Source: an uncultured Bacilli bacterium (GTDB taxonomy: Bacteria; Bacillota_I; Bacilli_A; RF39; UBA660). From it: a stretch of 28,447 nucleotides of DNA. How positions within the stretch are numbered: the first letter of the stretch is position 1; the number at the start of each line of letters is the position of its first letter. Under the pieces are notes generated by a model. It had not been told where the DNA came from, ran no database searches, and worked only from the letters and a program-made list of their open reading frames with translations. Below are positions 1 through 7,849 of the stretch, piece after piece. Both the position numbers and the translations under genes were made by a program. The stretch lies in NCBI GenBank assembly GCA_910587535.1, contig CAJUKM010000014.1, positions 1-28,447 of the forward strand. Direction: 5' to 3'.

Positions 1-100
1 TTATATGAATATTTACTTACTATAATGGTTCTATATATGATAAAATATATTTAGAAAGAATAATTTATTTTAATAAATTATTTTGATAGGAGTAGATTTT

Positions 101-784
101 ATGAAACCGATAATAGGAATAGTAAGTAAACCATCTTTAGTGAGTGATATGTGGCATTATATGGACATAGTCGACGATATCAGATACGTTTTGGTAAGAA
201 ATAATGCTTTGGCAGTAGGCATTCTTCCTTCAGAAAAAAAGATTATCTTTAAAAGTGATGAAGAATTAGATACATATACCCTACAAGAAGAAGAAAAAAG
301 AGATTTAGAAGAAATTCTTAGCAGATTAGATGGAGTTATTTTAGAAGGCGGTCTGGTCAGCAACCAATATGAAGAAGAGATAGCAAAGATCTGTATACAA
401 AAAGACATTCCCCTATTAGGGATTTGTTCTGGATTCAACAATTTAGTTAGAGCTTTAGGAGGCTCGGTCCATACCGATTCCAGCGTTTTCCATAATAAAT
501 TCGGATCGAGAATTGCCCACGAAGTAGAAATAGTAAAAGATTCTAAATTATATGATATATTGAAACAAACTACTATAAACGTTAACAGCATTCATACTTG
601 TATCGCAACCGAAAATGAAATAAAAGGATGTAGAGTCGTAGCAAGATGCCCAGTCGACAATACAGTAGAAGCGATAGAGCTTGAAAATAAAAGATTTGTT
701 ATGGGAATAAAATGGCATCCTGAACTGATGGAATCTATGAATGCTATATTCGAAGAATTTATCAAGGCCTGCGAGAAAAGATAA
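101..784 (+). CDS. Class I glutamine amidotransferase-like hydrolase (peptidase C26, gamma-glutamyl hydrolase type)
   Basis: This 227-residue protein fits the peptidase C26 family, which hydrolyses gamma-glutamyl bonds (for example gamma-glutamyl-GABA). The nucleophile elbow reads GICSG (family usual GICRG), giving the catalytic Cys, and the C-terminal KWHPEL supplies the His and Glu of the triad. An upstream LEGG stretch matches the family's oxyanion-side loop. I start at ATG 101 because AGGAG at 88-92 lies 8 bases before it; the frame could also open at TTG 83, but that codon lies upstream of this ribosome site. It stands alone on the plus strand and is closed by a strong terminator. The exact substrate cannot be told from sequence; a glutamine amidotransferase domain used for another amide is possible. 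Confidence 0.8.
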   Translation: MKPIIGIVSKPSLVSDMWHYMDIVDDIRYVLVRNNALAVGILPSEKKIIFKSDEELDTYTLQEEEKRDLEEILSRLDGVILEGGLVSNQYEEEIAKICIQKDIPLLGICSGFNNLVRALGGSVHTDSSVFHNKFGSRIAHEVEIVKDSKLYDILKQTTINVNSIHTCIATENEIKGCRVVARCPVDNTVEAIELENKRFVMGIKWHPELMESMNAIFEEFIKACEKR

Positions 785-795
785 CATAATTGAAA

Positions 796-825
796 AGCTT
801 AATTAGTGATTAATTAAGTTTTTTT
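796..825 (+). terminator. Rho-independent terminator after the C26 hydrolase gene
   Basis: A 10-bp stem (796-805 with 811-820, one G-T pair) with a 5-base loop is followed by a T run to 825, 12 bases after the stop codon. Confidence 0.8.
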
Positions 826-843
826 AAATTAACTATTTTTATC

Positions 844-867
844 AGAATAAAAACGACCATAGGTCGT
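844..867 (-). terminator. Rho-independent terminator for the 886-2100 minus-strand unit
   Basis: On the minus strand, ACGACC and GGTCGT (862-867 and 853-858) form a 6-bp stem with a 3-base loop, followed by a T tract (A run at 848-853 on the plus strand). A second hairpin, GTCGCA/TGCGAC at 880-897, overlaps the stop codon of the gene it follows. Confidence 0.7.
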
Positions 868-885
868 CCTTAATATATAGTCGCA

Positions 886-1218
886 TCACGCTGCGACTTT
901 TTCTATCTTTTTATCTAGTAACATCTTCTTTTCTCTGAAGAGAACTTCAATCGACTCTACTAAATTATGTAGTAAATCGTTGCAAACAATTTCGTCGATA
1001 GTTGAATTTTCGTATAAAGTCATCATCTTCAGCACTAAATCGATATCTTTTTCGTTTAATGATTCATAATTCAAAACTGCAATACTACCTATATTCGATA
1101 CTCTCTTTAATAGATTGGAAACTTCCCATTCGGTTTCCCTCATAGAAATGTCATCTGCTCTATCTAGCAAATCTATCGCAAACTTTTGTAGTTGTACCTT
1201 TTTTAAATCATTATCCAT
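886..1218 (-). CDS. Hypothetical protein, small, helical
   Basis: I do not recognise this 110-residue protein. It is predicted to be mostly helical, acidic in the middle and Lys-rich at the C-terminus, with no signal peptide or membrane segment. GAGGTG lies just upstream of ATG 1218. Only 21 bases separate it from the upstream methyltransferase gene and no terminator lies between them, so the two are very likely co-transcribed. It has none of the basic character of a DGR Avd accessory protein, so I do not link it to the retroelement further along the window. Confidence 0.6.
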   Translation of the reverse strand: MDNDLKKVQLQKFAIDLLDRADDISMRETEWEVSNLLKRVSNIGSIAVLNYESLNEKDIDLVLKMMTLYENSTIDEIVCNDLLHNLVESIEVLFREKKMLLDKKIEKVAA

Positions 1219-1239
1219 TTAAACACCTCATAAGAAAGA

Positions 1240-2100
1240 TCATTTTTTCTCCCATCTAGCAAATATGCCACATGGTAAAATTATATTTGTATTTTCGACT
1301 TTTATTCCTAATTCGTCTTTTACAATTCTACCTCGATATTTTTCGTTAACCGTAAGATTCAGAATGTTCTCGAGCACACTCATAGAAAGTCCAGTCGTAT
1401 AAGAATTAATCAAAAACATGATTGGATCATCGGACAATATTTCTCTACAATCCGCTACTAAATCGTAAAGATCTTTTTCGATATCCCATACTTCTCCACT
1501 CGCCCCTCTTCCAAAGCTCGGCGGATCCATTATGATGATATCGTATTTATTTCCCCTTCTTATCTCTCTTTTTACAAACTTTTTGACGTCATCGACTATA
1601 AATCTGATAGGTTTATCGTCTAAATTGGATGATTTAACATTTTCCTTCGCCCAGTCGACCATTCCTCTAGATGAATCGACATGGACGACACTTGCTCCTG
1701 CATATAAAGCTGCAATGGAAGCTCCTCCAGTATAGGCAAATAGGTTTAAAACTTTCACTTCTCGATTAGATTTTTTAATTCGTTCCATCAAAATGTCCCA
1801 ATTAGATGCTTGTTCCGGAAACAATCCGGTATGCTTGAATCCCATTAGTTTGAGATTAAATGTTAGCTCTTTATAGTGAATCTGCCACGATTTTGGAAGA
1901 GAAGAGTTGATAGTCCAATTTCCTCCACCCTTTTCGCTTCTCATATATTTTGCGTCGCATTGCCACGATTTATCACCTTTTTTTGGCCATATGACTTCCG
2001 GATCAGGTCTAACTAATACGACACCATTCCAATTTTCTAACTTTTGTCCGTCTCCAACATCTAGAAGCTTATATTCGCTAAAACTATCGATCAACTGCAT
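1240..2100 (-). CDS. Class I SAM-dependent methyltransferase, COG1092/RlmI-like
   Basis: This 286-residue protein has the Rossmann-fold SAM motif I (LNLFAYTGGAS), an acidic residue at the end of strand 2 (VHVDSS) and the DPPSFGRG motif IV typical of N- or C-methylating nucleic-acid enzymes. COG1092 members such as RlmI methylate cytosine in 23S rRNA. RlmI proper is about 100 residues longer and has an N-terminal PUA domain, which is absent here, so the target is uncertain. I start at ATG 2100: GGAGG at 2109-2113 is 8 bases away, whereas TTG 2106, where the frame could also begin, is too close to it. It is the first gene of a two-gene unit with the 110-residue unknown. Confidence 0.8.
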   Translation of the reverse strand: MQLIDSFSEYKLLDVGDGQKLENWNGVVLVRPDPEVIWPKKGDKSWQCDAKYMRSEKGGGNWTINSSLPKSWQIHYKELTFNLKLMGFKHTGLFPEQASNWDILMERIKKSNREVKVLNLFAYTGGASIAALYAGASVVHVDSSRGMVDWAKENVKSSNLDDKPIRFIVDDVKKFVKREIRRGNKYDIIIMDPPSFGRGASGEVWDIEKDLYDLVADCREILSDDPIMFLINSYTTGLSMSVLENILNLTVNEKYRGRIVKDELGIKVENTNIILPCGIFARWEKK

Positions 2101-2129
2101 TCGCAATCCTCCGTTTTTTTTCTAATTAA

Positions 2130-2158
2130 ATTATAACATATATTTAAAAAAGTTAACA
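2130..2158 (-). promoter_or_regulatory. Promoter of the methyltransferase gene
   Basis: TATAAT on the minus strand (2135 to 2130) is preceded by TGT, an extended -10. The -35 (around 2151-2158, TGTTAA) is weak and lies inside the terminator of the upstream heat-shock operon. Confidence 0.55.
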
Positions 2159-2176
2159 CTCAAAAAGAGCATTAAC
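2145..2176 (-). terminator. Terminator of the heat-shock operon
   Basis: GTTAATGCTC and GAGTGTTAAC (2176-2167 and 2161-2152) form a 10-bp stem with two G-T pairs and a 5-base loop, then a T tract (plus-strand A run 2145-2151). It overlaps the stop codon of the last gene. Confidence 0.7.
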
Positions 2177-2861
2177 CTATCTTCTTTATGTTTAAATAGT
2201 TTTTCTTGAGATCATTTACTCTTCTAGCTATTTCCTCGCTTTTTGTATTGAATGTAAAAACATCTTCACACTCTAACATCTCTATGACCAACTCGCATAA
2301 TTGATATGTATCGCCTAGGTAATCGGATACACTCACCCCTCTATCGATTTTATCTCTTATGACATCGAGCATTTCCCAAGAACGGTTTATGGCAGCAAAA
2401 TAGAAAGTATCTACTTGTTCTGGGTTTAAAAACTCAGATAATCGATTTATATTCATATTGTATTGTAACTCACAATATTCGATTTTTTGTTTGACTCTAT
2501 CGAATGCTTCGTCGAGAGATTTTGTCTTTCCCTCTTCGATGATTAATTTTTCTTGTCTTTCTCGTTCTTTTAAAGCTGCTTCTTTGCTGACATTACCGGA
2601 TGCAAACATTTTATCTACCTGAGCTTCAACTTCGGTAATTTTACTTACAAATTCCAAAACCCGCTCTGGATTAAGTATGCCACCGACGTTAGAGTATTCT
2701 TTTCTATAAGCTTCAAACAGTTCTTTTACAGCCTCGTTATCATATGCTCTGTCGGCGAGTACGGAAAGCCTTCTATATACATCGCCACAACCGCCGACAT
2801 CTCGAGAACTCAAAATTTGCATTTTAGCTCTAAAATTGCTCTTTTCATCGTAATTTATCAT
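2172..2861 (-). CDS. Hypothetical protein at the end of the dnaK operon
   Basis: I cannot assign this 229-residue protein to a family. It is acidic and almost entirely helical, has no membrane segment, and its mid-region (about residues 85-125) is rich in Glu and Lys, as in a coiled coil. It begins 12 bases after dnaJ with only a weak ribosome site (AGAAGAAAA), so it is the fifth gene of the hrcA-grpE-dnaK-dnaJ transcript and should be heat-inducible with them. Its position suggests a link with protein quality control, but that is only inference. It could be a lineage-specific J-protein partner or an unrelated passenger. Confidence 0.6.
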   Translation of the reverse strand: MINYDEKSNFRAKMQILSSRDVGGCGDVYRRLSVLADRAYDNEAVKELFEAYRKEYSNVGGILNPERVLEFVSKITEVEAQVDKMFASGNVSKEAALKERERQEKLIIEEGKTKSLDEAFDRVKQKIEYCELQYNMNINRLSEFLNPEQVDTFYFAAINRSWEMLDVIRDKIDRGVSVSDYLGDTYQLCELVIEMLECEDVFTFNTKSEEIARRVNDLKKNYLNIKKIG

Positions 2862-2873
2862 AAGTTTTTTCTT

Positions 2874-3992
2874 CTAGAGGTACCTTTGTATCTTCTTATA
2901 TTCTCCGTTGTCCAATTTAGTACCATCTAATTCCTTGAATAATTCTTTCTGATGCCTATCTATCTTAGTAGGTATCACTACATCTATTATAACATACATG
3001 TCTCCTTTATTCCAAGCACTAGTAGAAGGTATACCTTTTCCTTTGAGTTTTAGCTTATCGCCACTTTGTGTTCCACTAGAAATATCTAATACTACATTTG
3101 AGTGGATTGTAGGTATCTCTTTTTTACATCCTAAAACAGCTTCGGTGATCGTTATAGGAAGTTTTAAATATATGTCGTTTCCATCGCGTTCGAATATAGG
3201 ATGAGAAGAAACTCTGAACTCTAAATAGACATCACCATTTGGACCTCCATTAGTTCCTGCGCCACCTTTTCCAGATATTCTAAGTCTTTCCCCAGTATCT
3301 ACTCCACCTGGAATTTCAACCGAAAGAGTTTTTTTAACCTTGACTTGTTTTTTACCCTTACAATTCGAACAGATAGAGGCGAAAGTTTTTCCAGTTCCAC
3401 CACAACTTGTACAAGTCGATTCTGTTTCCATCACACCTAAAATAGTACGAGCTTGAGTTACTACGCGACCACGGCCACCACATGTCGCACACGTTTTTGG
3501 ATCGTGCCCTCCTTCACCATTACATACAGAACAACTCTCCATGACATTTAACTCTATATCTTTGGTAGTACCAAATATAGCCTCCATGAAATCTAGATCT
3601 ACTCTGACGAGTATGTCGTCTCCCTTTGAAGCCCTATTTCTTCTAGAGCCACCACCAAAGCCGAAACCACCTAATATATCGCTGAAGATGTCGTTTAGAT
3701 CGACGTCGGATTCTTGGAAACCGCTGAATCCTCCAAAACCGCCAAATCCGCCGGAACCTCCCCCTCCATTTTCAAAAGCAGCGCTTCCAAATTGGTCATA
3801 AGTTTTTCTTTTCTGTTCGTCTCCGAGTACAGAATATGCTTCTCCTATCTCTTTAAACTTTTCAGCTGCACCCTCTTCTTTATTTACATCAGGATGGTAC
3901 TTCTTAGCTAACTTTCTATATGCACTTTTTATTTCGGCATCGCTAGCATTTTTATCGACTCCTAGCACTTCATAAAAATCTCTTTTTGCCAT
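2874..3992 (-). CDS. dnaJ: Chaperone protein DnaJ (Hsp40)
   Basis: This 372-residue type I J-protein delivers unfolded clients to DnaK and stimulates its ATPase. Residues 1-70 are the J domain with the invariant HPD. A Gly/Phe-rich linker follows, then the zinc domain with four Cys repeats (CSVCNGEG, CATCGGRG, CTSCGGTG, CSNCKGKK), the last lacking its usual final Gly, and finally the two beta-rich client-binding domains and the dimerisation tail. Length is normal. AGAGGTG precedes ATG 3992. It lies directly after dnaK with an 81-base gap containing a strong hairpin. Confidence 0.97.
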   Translation of the reverse strand: MAKRDFYEVLGVDKNASDAEIKSAYRKLAKKYHPDVNKEEGAAEKFKEIGEAYSVLGDEQKRKTYDQFGSAAFENGGGGSGGFGGFGGFSGFQESDVDLNDIFSDILGGFGFGGGSRRNRASKGDDILVRVDLDFMEAIFGTTKDIELNVMESCSVCNGEGGHDPKTCATCGGRGRVVTQARTILGVMETESTCTSCGGTGKTFASICSNCKGKKQVKVKKTLSVEIPGGVDTGERLRISGKGGAGTNGGPNGDVYLEFRVSSHPIFERDGNDIYLKLPITITEAVLGCKKEIPTIHSNVVLDISSGTQSGDKLKLKGKGIPSTSAWNKGDMYVIIDVVIPTKIDRHQKELFKELDGTKLDNGEYKKIQRYL

Positions 3993-4048
3993 CGTTACAC
4001 CTCTTTAAATAAACTTTCGTTCACTTTTATTGTCCTTTCAACCCGATA

Positions 4049-4074
4049 GAAAGTTCTAGTTTCCTAGAACTTTC
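4049..4074 (-). promoter_or_regulatory. Perfect 11-bp hairpin between dnaK and dnaJ
   Basis: Stem 4049-4059 pairs with 4064-4074, with no mismatch. Read on the minus strand the loop is GAAA, a GNRA tetraloop. No T tract follows, so it is more likely an mRNA processing or stability element than a terminator. Confidence 0.5.
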
Positions 4075-4077
4075 CTA

Positions 4078-5898
4078 CTATTTTTCTTCATAATTTGCTT
4101 CTTTTACGTTGTCTTCGCTTTTAGCATCACTGTTCTCAGAACTGTTTTCTGCTTGAGCGTTCTTAGCTGCTTCTTCATATATCTTAGAAGAAATTGCAAT
4201 GAGTTTTTCTTGAAGTTTATCTTTTGAACTCTTGATATCTTCGATCTCATTTTTCTCAATAGCTTCTTTAGTCTTTTTTATCAAGTCTTCTAATTCACTT
4301 TTTTCTGAATCTGATATTTTATCTTTTAAGTCTTCGATAGATCTTTCAGCTTGGAATACCACTTGATCAGCCTCATTTTTAGCTTCAGCTGCTTCTTTAC
4401 GTTTTTCATCTTCAGCTTTATTAGCTTCTGCTTCTCTCATCATCTTCTCTACTTCATCATCTGATAAGTTCGTATTAGATGTGATAGTGATCGATTGTTC
4501 TTTATTTGTACCTAGATCTTTAGCTTTAACGTTTACTATTCCGTTTGCATCGATATCGAAAGTAACCTCAATTTGAGGAACTCCACGACGAGCTGGTAAA
4601 ATGTTACCAAGTTGGAAATTGCCCAATGTCTTGTTGTCAGATGCCATCGGTCTTTCTCCTTGTAATACGTGGATATCGACGGCAGGTTGATTATCTACAG
4701 CTGTAGAGAACACTTGAGATTTACTTGCAGGTATAGTCGTATTTCTAGGAATCAATACGGTCATCACGTTACCCATAGTTTCTATACCTAGAGATAAAGG
4801 TGTAACATCTAATAGTACTAAATCGTCTACCTCTCCTGTCAATACTCCACCTTGTATAGCTGCACCCATAGCGACTACTTCGTCTGGATTGACGCTCTTA
4901 TTAGGTTCTTTTCCTAATTCATTCTTAACTAACTCTTGAATGTAAGGGATACGGGTAGAACCACCTACTAAAACTACTTGATCTATATCTTTAGCAGTAA
5001 GTTTAGCATCCTTAAGAGCTTTTTTAACTGGTTCGCGAGTAGATTCGAAAAGATCATGACATAAATCTTCAAATTTAGCTCTAGTCAAATCCAATTCTAA
5101 ATGAAGTGGTCCGTCAGATCCTTGAGATATGAACGGCAATGATACGTGTGCACTTGTCATACCAGATAGATCTTTCTTAGCTTTCTCTGCTGCGTCTTTA
5201 AGTCTTTGCATTGCCATCTTATCTTTCGATAGATCGACTCCGTTTTCTTTCTTAAACGTATCTATTAGATGGTTCATTATTGCATCGTCGAAATCATCTC
5301 CACCCAAGTTGTTATTACCGCTTGTAGATTTAACTTCGAATACTCCATCTCCTAGTTCCAAAATAGAGACGTCGAACGTTCCACCACCTAAATCGTATAC
5401 GAGGATAGTTTGAGTTTTATCTTGCTTATCGATTCCATAAGCTAAAGCTGCTGCAGTAGGCTCGTTTATGATACGTTCTACTTCTAATCCAGCAATCTTT
5501 CCGGCATTCTTTGTAGCTTGTCTTTGAGAATCGTTAAAGTATGCTGGAACAGTAATTACGGCTTTTGTAACTTTCTCTCCCAAATAACTTTCTGCATCGC
5601 TTTTCAATTTCATCAAAATCTTAGCACTGATTTCTTCTGGAGTATAAGATTTTCCATCGACTTCGACTTTATCCTTAGTACCCATTTTTCTCTTTATAGA
5701 GTAGATAGTATTATTTGGATTTGAAATAGCACCACGTTTCGCAACGTCACCAACTGTCTCCTCTCCATTCTTAATTAATACTACCGAAGGAGTAGTTCTT
5801 GCTCCCTCAGGATTAACTATTACGTGAGGCTCTCCACCCTCTAAAACAGATACACATGAATTAGTTGTACCTAAATCTATTCCTATAATTTTACTCAT
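4078..5898 (-). CDS. dnaK: Chaperone protein DnaK (Hsp70)
   Basis: This 606-residue Hsp70 binds and releases exposed hydrophobic peptides in an ATP cycle with DnaJ and GrpE. The N-terminal nucleotide domain opens with IIGIDLGTTNSCV and contains VYDLGGGTFDVS and VGGSTRIP, the three Hsp70 signature regions. The linker reads LVLLDVTPLS, followed by the substrate domain and a helical lid ending in a short charged tail rather than a long disordered one. Length is normal for Firmicutes. AGGTGAAG precedes ATG 5898. It is the third gene of the hrcA operon, 25 bases after grpE. Confidence 0.98.
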   Translation of the reverse strand: MSKIIGIDLGTTNSCVSVLEGGEPHVIVNPEGARTTPSVVLIKNGEETVGDVAKRGAISNPNNTIYSIKRKMGTKDKVEVDGKSYTPEEISAKILMKLKSDAESYLGEKVTKAVITVPAYFNDSQRQATKNAGKIAGLEVERIINEPTAAALAYGIDKQDKTQTILVYDLGGGTFDVSILELGDGVFEVKSTSGNNNLGGDDFDDAIMNHLIDTFKKENGVDLSKDKMAMQRLKDAAEKAKKDLSGMTSAHVSLPFISQGSDGPLHLELDLTRAKFEDLCHDLFESTREPVKKALKDAKLTAKDIDQVVLVGGSTRIPYIQELVKNELGKEPNKSVNPDEVVAMGAAIQGGVLTGEVDDLVLLDVTPLSLGIETMGNVMTVLIPRNTTIPASKSQVFSTAVDNQPAVDIHVLQGERPMASDNKTLGNFQLGNILPARRGVPQIEVTFDIDANGIVNVKAKDLGTNKEQSITITSNTNLSDDEVEKMMREAEANKAEDEKRKEAAEAKNEADQVVFQAERSIEDLKDKISDSEKSELEDLIKKTKEAIEKNEIEDIKSSKDKLQEKLIAISSKIYEEAAKNAQAENSSENSDAKSEDNVKEANYEEK

Positions 5899-5923
5899 AA
5901 TTTCTTCACCTTTCCTTTTATTA

Positions 5924-6460
5924 TCAATCGTTTATTTTGACCATAGCAGGTCTCAAGATTTTATCTTTATACATGTAGCCCTTTTGCAAAACTTCGACTA
6001 CTGTGTGTGGCTCTTTGCCGTCATAATGTTCGACTAAAATAGCCTCCATCACATTTGGATCGAACGGTTTATCTAAACATTCGATCTCGACTACTTCGTA
6101 ACTTCTAAGTATCTCTAACATATTGGTATACATTATCTTAAAGCCACTTAAGAATTTACTCACTTCGTCATCTAAATTTTGATCATCCATCTTTATCGCT
6201 CTTTCGAAATTGTCACATACGCCGATAAACTTTAAAAGTAAATCTTCATTGCAATATTTCAATCTTAGAGCAGTTTCTTCTTCTTTTCTCTTTTTAAAAT
6301 TTATGACTTCTGCCTGAGCTCTTGCACATTTATCTGTAAGTTCAGCGACCTCTTGTCTCAAATCTTCGAGTTCTTTGTTACCTTTCTTGTTCTTCTTTTC
6401 TACATTCTTCTGTTTTTCTTCTACAGTTTCTGTTTTCTTACTTTCTTTTTCCTGCATCAT
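5924..6460 (-). CDS. grpE: Nucleotide exchange factor GrpE
   Basis: This 178-residue protein releases ADP from DnaK. It has a Lys/Glu-rich disordered start (residues 1-30), a long helix that pairs in the dimer (about 30-90, including ARAQAEVINFKKR), and the C-terminal beta domain ending in VLQKGYMYKDKILRPAMVKI, the GrpE signature. Its ribosome site (AAAGGT) lies across the end of hrcA, whose stop codon is 2 bases upstream, so the genes are translationally coupled. Two adjacent ATG codons (6460 and 6457) could start it. Confidence 0.97.
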   Translation of the reverse strand: MMQEKESKKTETVEEKQKNVEKKNKKGNKELEDLRQEVAELTDKCARAQAEVINFKKRKEEETALRLKYCNEDLLLKFIGVCDNFERAIKMDDQNLDDEVSKFLSGFKIMYTNMLEILRSYEVVEIECLDKPFDPNVMEAILVEHYDGKEPHTVVEVLQKGYMYKDKILRPAMVKIND

Positions 6461-6462
6461 TA

Positions 6463-7452
6463 TTACCTTTCTATCTGGCTCTTCAAATAATTGAGAAGAG
6501 TCACTACGCGTTCATATTCCATTCTTGTTGGACCTATTATTGCGATAGTACCTTCCTCGCCATTAGCTTTATAACTGGTCTTTACAACTGTAACATCTTT
6601 ATCGAATTCATTTTCATCACCGATATATATATTAACACCGTCCTCTTTAGCCTCTATACGTCTAACAGCTTCATAGTCTTCTAGTTTTTCCATTATGTTT
6701 TTAACCTTGTCCACTTCATCGAACTCGGGTTGATTTAACATGTTAGTTCTTCCCCCGAAGAATACGTCGCCATTTCTTTCGGCAAAATCGTTAAATACGT
6801 TTTGAAACATGTTATATACACTTTCGTATTCTTTGATTAATACCTGTATTCGAGGTTTTATTTCGAATTCCATCTTTGCAGAGACATCCCTTATCGGCGT
6901 TCCAATTAAATGTTTATTGATAATTTCTGAAACCTTTACTATCTCTTTCACTTCGACCATCTCTGGGACGACTATCTGTTTATTCTCGACATGACCATTG
7001 CTTGCGACTAAAAGTGCCACTAACTTTTTATCATCTATCGGAATTATATTTAACTGCTTTAAAGTACAACTCTCGGAGTCCTTGCCTAAAACTATACTAG
7101 TATAATTTGTAAGCTCACTGATAATTTCCATGCACTCTTTAATAGCGTCGGATAGAACGAGATTTGTATTAGAGAAGATCGTCTGCAATTTTAACATCTC
7201 TTCTCCATTTAATTCCTTCGGTTCCATTATGTTATCTACATAATATTTATAACCCTCTTTTGAAGGCACTCTACCACTAGAAGAATGTGTCTTTTCTAGA
7301 TAGCCTAACTCCTCTAAAGCGCTCATCTCATTGCGAATGGTCGCACTCGAACACTTAAGTTTTTCGACTAGAGCTTTAGATCCGACAGGTTTAGCGTCTC
7401 TTACGTAGGACTCGACGATTTCTTTTAATAATTGCTTCTGTCTTTCGTTCAT
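6463..7452 (-). CDS. hrcA: Heat-inducible transcription repressor HrcA
   Basis: HrcA binds CIRCE operators and represses the class I heat-shock genes; its activity depends on GroEL. Residues 1-75 form the winged helix-turn-helix (ERQKQLLKEIVESYV, then PVGSKALVEKL and the SSATIRNEMSALEELGYL recognition region), followed by the GAF-like and dimerisation domains. I start at ATG 7452 (329 residues), with GAGG 8 bases upstream. The frame runs further to ATG 7479, but that codon lies inside the CIRCE operator, which belongs in the leader. It heads the operon and should repress itself through the two CIRCE copies. Confidence 0.95.
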   Translation of the reverse strand: MNERQKQLLKEIVESYVRDAKPVGSKALVEKLKCSSATIRNEMSALEELGYLEKTHSSSGRVPSKEGYKYYVDNIMEPKELNGEEMLKLQTIFSNTNLVLSDAIKECMEIISELTNYTSIVLGKDSESCTLKQLNIIPIDDKKLVALLVASNGHVENKQIVVPEMVEVKEIVKVSEIINKHLIGTPIRDVSAKMEFEIKPRIQVLIKEYESVYNMFQNVFNDFAERNGDVFFGGRTNMLNQPEFDEVDKVKNIMEKLEDYEAVRRIEAKEDGVNIYIGDENEFDKDVTVVKTSYKANGEEGTIAIIGPTRMEYERVVTLLNYLKSQIER

Positions 7453-7466
7453 ATTTAAGACCTCGT

Positions 7467-7493
7467 TTAGCACTTGCATTTTGCCAGTGCTAA
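7467..7493 (-). promoter_or_regulatory. CIRCE operator 1 (HrcA binding site)
   Basis: TTAGCACTT-N9-CAGTGCTAA matches the CIRCE consensus TTAGCACTC-N9-GAGTGCTAA except at the innermost base of one arm and of the other. It lies in the hrcA leader, between the -10 box and the start codon. Confidence 0.92.
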
Positions 7494-7497
7494 AATA

Positions 7498-7526
7498 ATT
7501 ATATGCCCATGGTTAGCACTTGTCAA
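7498..7526 (-). promoter_or_regulatory. Consensus sigma-A promoter of the heat-shock operon
   Basis: TTGACA (7526-7521) and TATAAT (7503-7498) are both perfect and separated by 17 bp. The -35 overlaps CIRCE 2 and CIRCE 1 lies just downstream of the -10. Confidence 0.92.
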
Positions 7527-7539
7527 CCAAAAATGCTAA
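7513..7539 (-). promoter_or_regulatory. CIRCE operator 2, overlapping the -35 box
   Basis: TTAGCACTT-N9-AAATGCTAA has the exact 9-9-9 layout of CIRCE, with 8 of 9 arm positions pairing. Bound HrcA here would cover the -35 region. Confidence 0.75.
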
Positions 7540-7552
7540 AAAAGTGTAAAAA

Positions 7553-7771
7553 TTATTTTATCACTACTTTATTTTCGTGTCTGGATCTGAAGTTTTCTTC
7601 GAATTGACGAAAGTGAACAGGAGACATTTTTCTAGCATTGATTACTAAATTTTCTATGTTAAAAGTGTCCATAATATTGTCTACTCGATTCTCTAAAGTG
7701 TTAACAGACTCTTCGTTCAAATTCTCTTCTAAAATTACGTACAAAGTATCTCTCCTATAAATTATGTTCAT
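7553..7771 (-). CDS. Small protein resembling a STAS-type domain (uncertain)
   Basis: This 72-residue protein starts with a beta strand pair (MNIIYRRDTLYVIL), a helix with regularly spaced hydrophobics (about 20-35) and then a strand (ENLVINARKM), the order seen in the first half of STAS/anti-sigma-factor-antagonist domains. It lacks the second half of such a domain and the phosphorylatable Ser motif is not obvious, so it may be a truncated or divergent member, or unrelated. AGGTGAG precedes ATG 7771. It lies between helD and the hrcA promoter on the same strand, and no partner kinase or sigma factor is nearby. Confidence 0.5.
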   Translation of the reverse strand: MNIIYRRDTLYVILEENLNEESVNTLENRVDNIMDTFNIENLVINARKMSPVHFRQFEENFRSRHENKVVIK

Positions 7772-7797
7772 CTATACTCACCTAAAAGCATGATAAC

Positions 7798-7819
7798 AAA
7801 AAAGAACTCGATTGAGTAC
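7798..7819 (-). terminator. Possible terminator after the helD-like gene
   Basis: On the minus strand a short stem (ACTC/GAGT, with one outer pair past a mismatch) and a 4-base loop are followed by a T-rich stretch (plus-strand A run 7798-7803). The stem is weak. Confidence 0.4.
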
Positions 7820-7849
7820 CTTTTCGACAAGATATAGCAAATCATTTTT

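Noticed and set aside
886..1218. Small helical gene as a DGR Avd accessory protein
   Set aside because: It is acidic overall rather than basic, lies 11 kb from the template repeat and is in an operon with a methyltransferase.
7453..7479. Upstream ATG 7479 as the hrcA start
   Set aside because: It lies within the CIRCE operator spacer and lacks a ribosome site; ATG 7452 has GAGG at proper spacing and gives the usual N-terminus.
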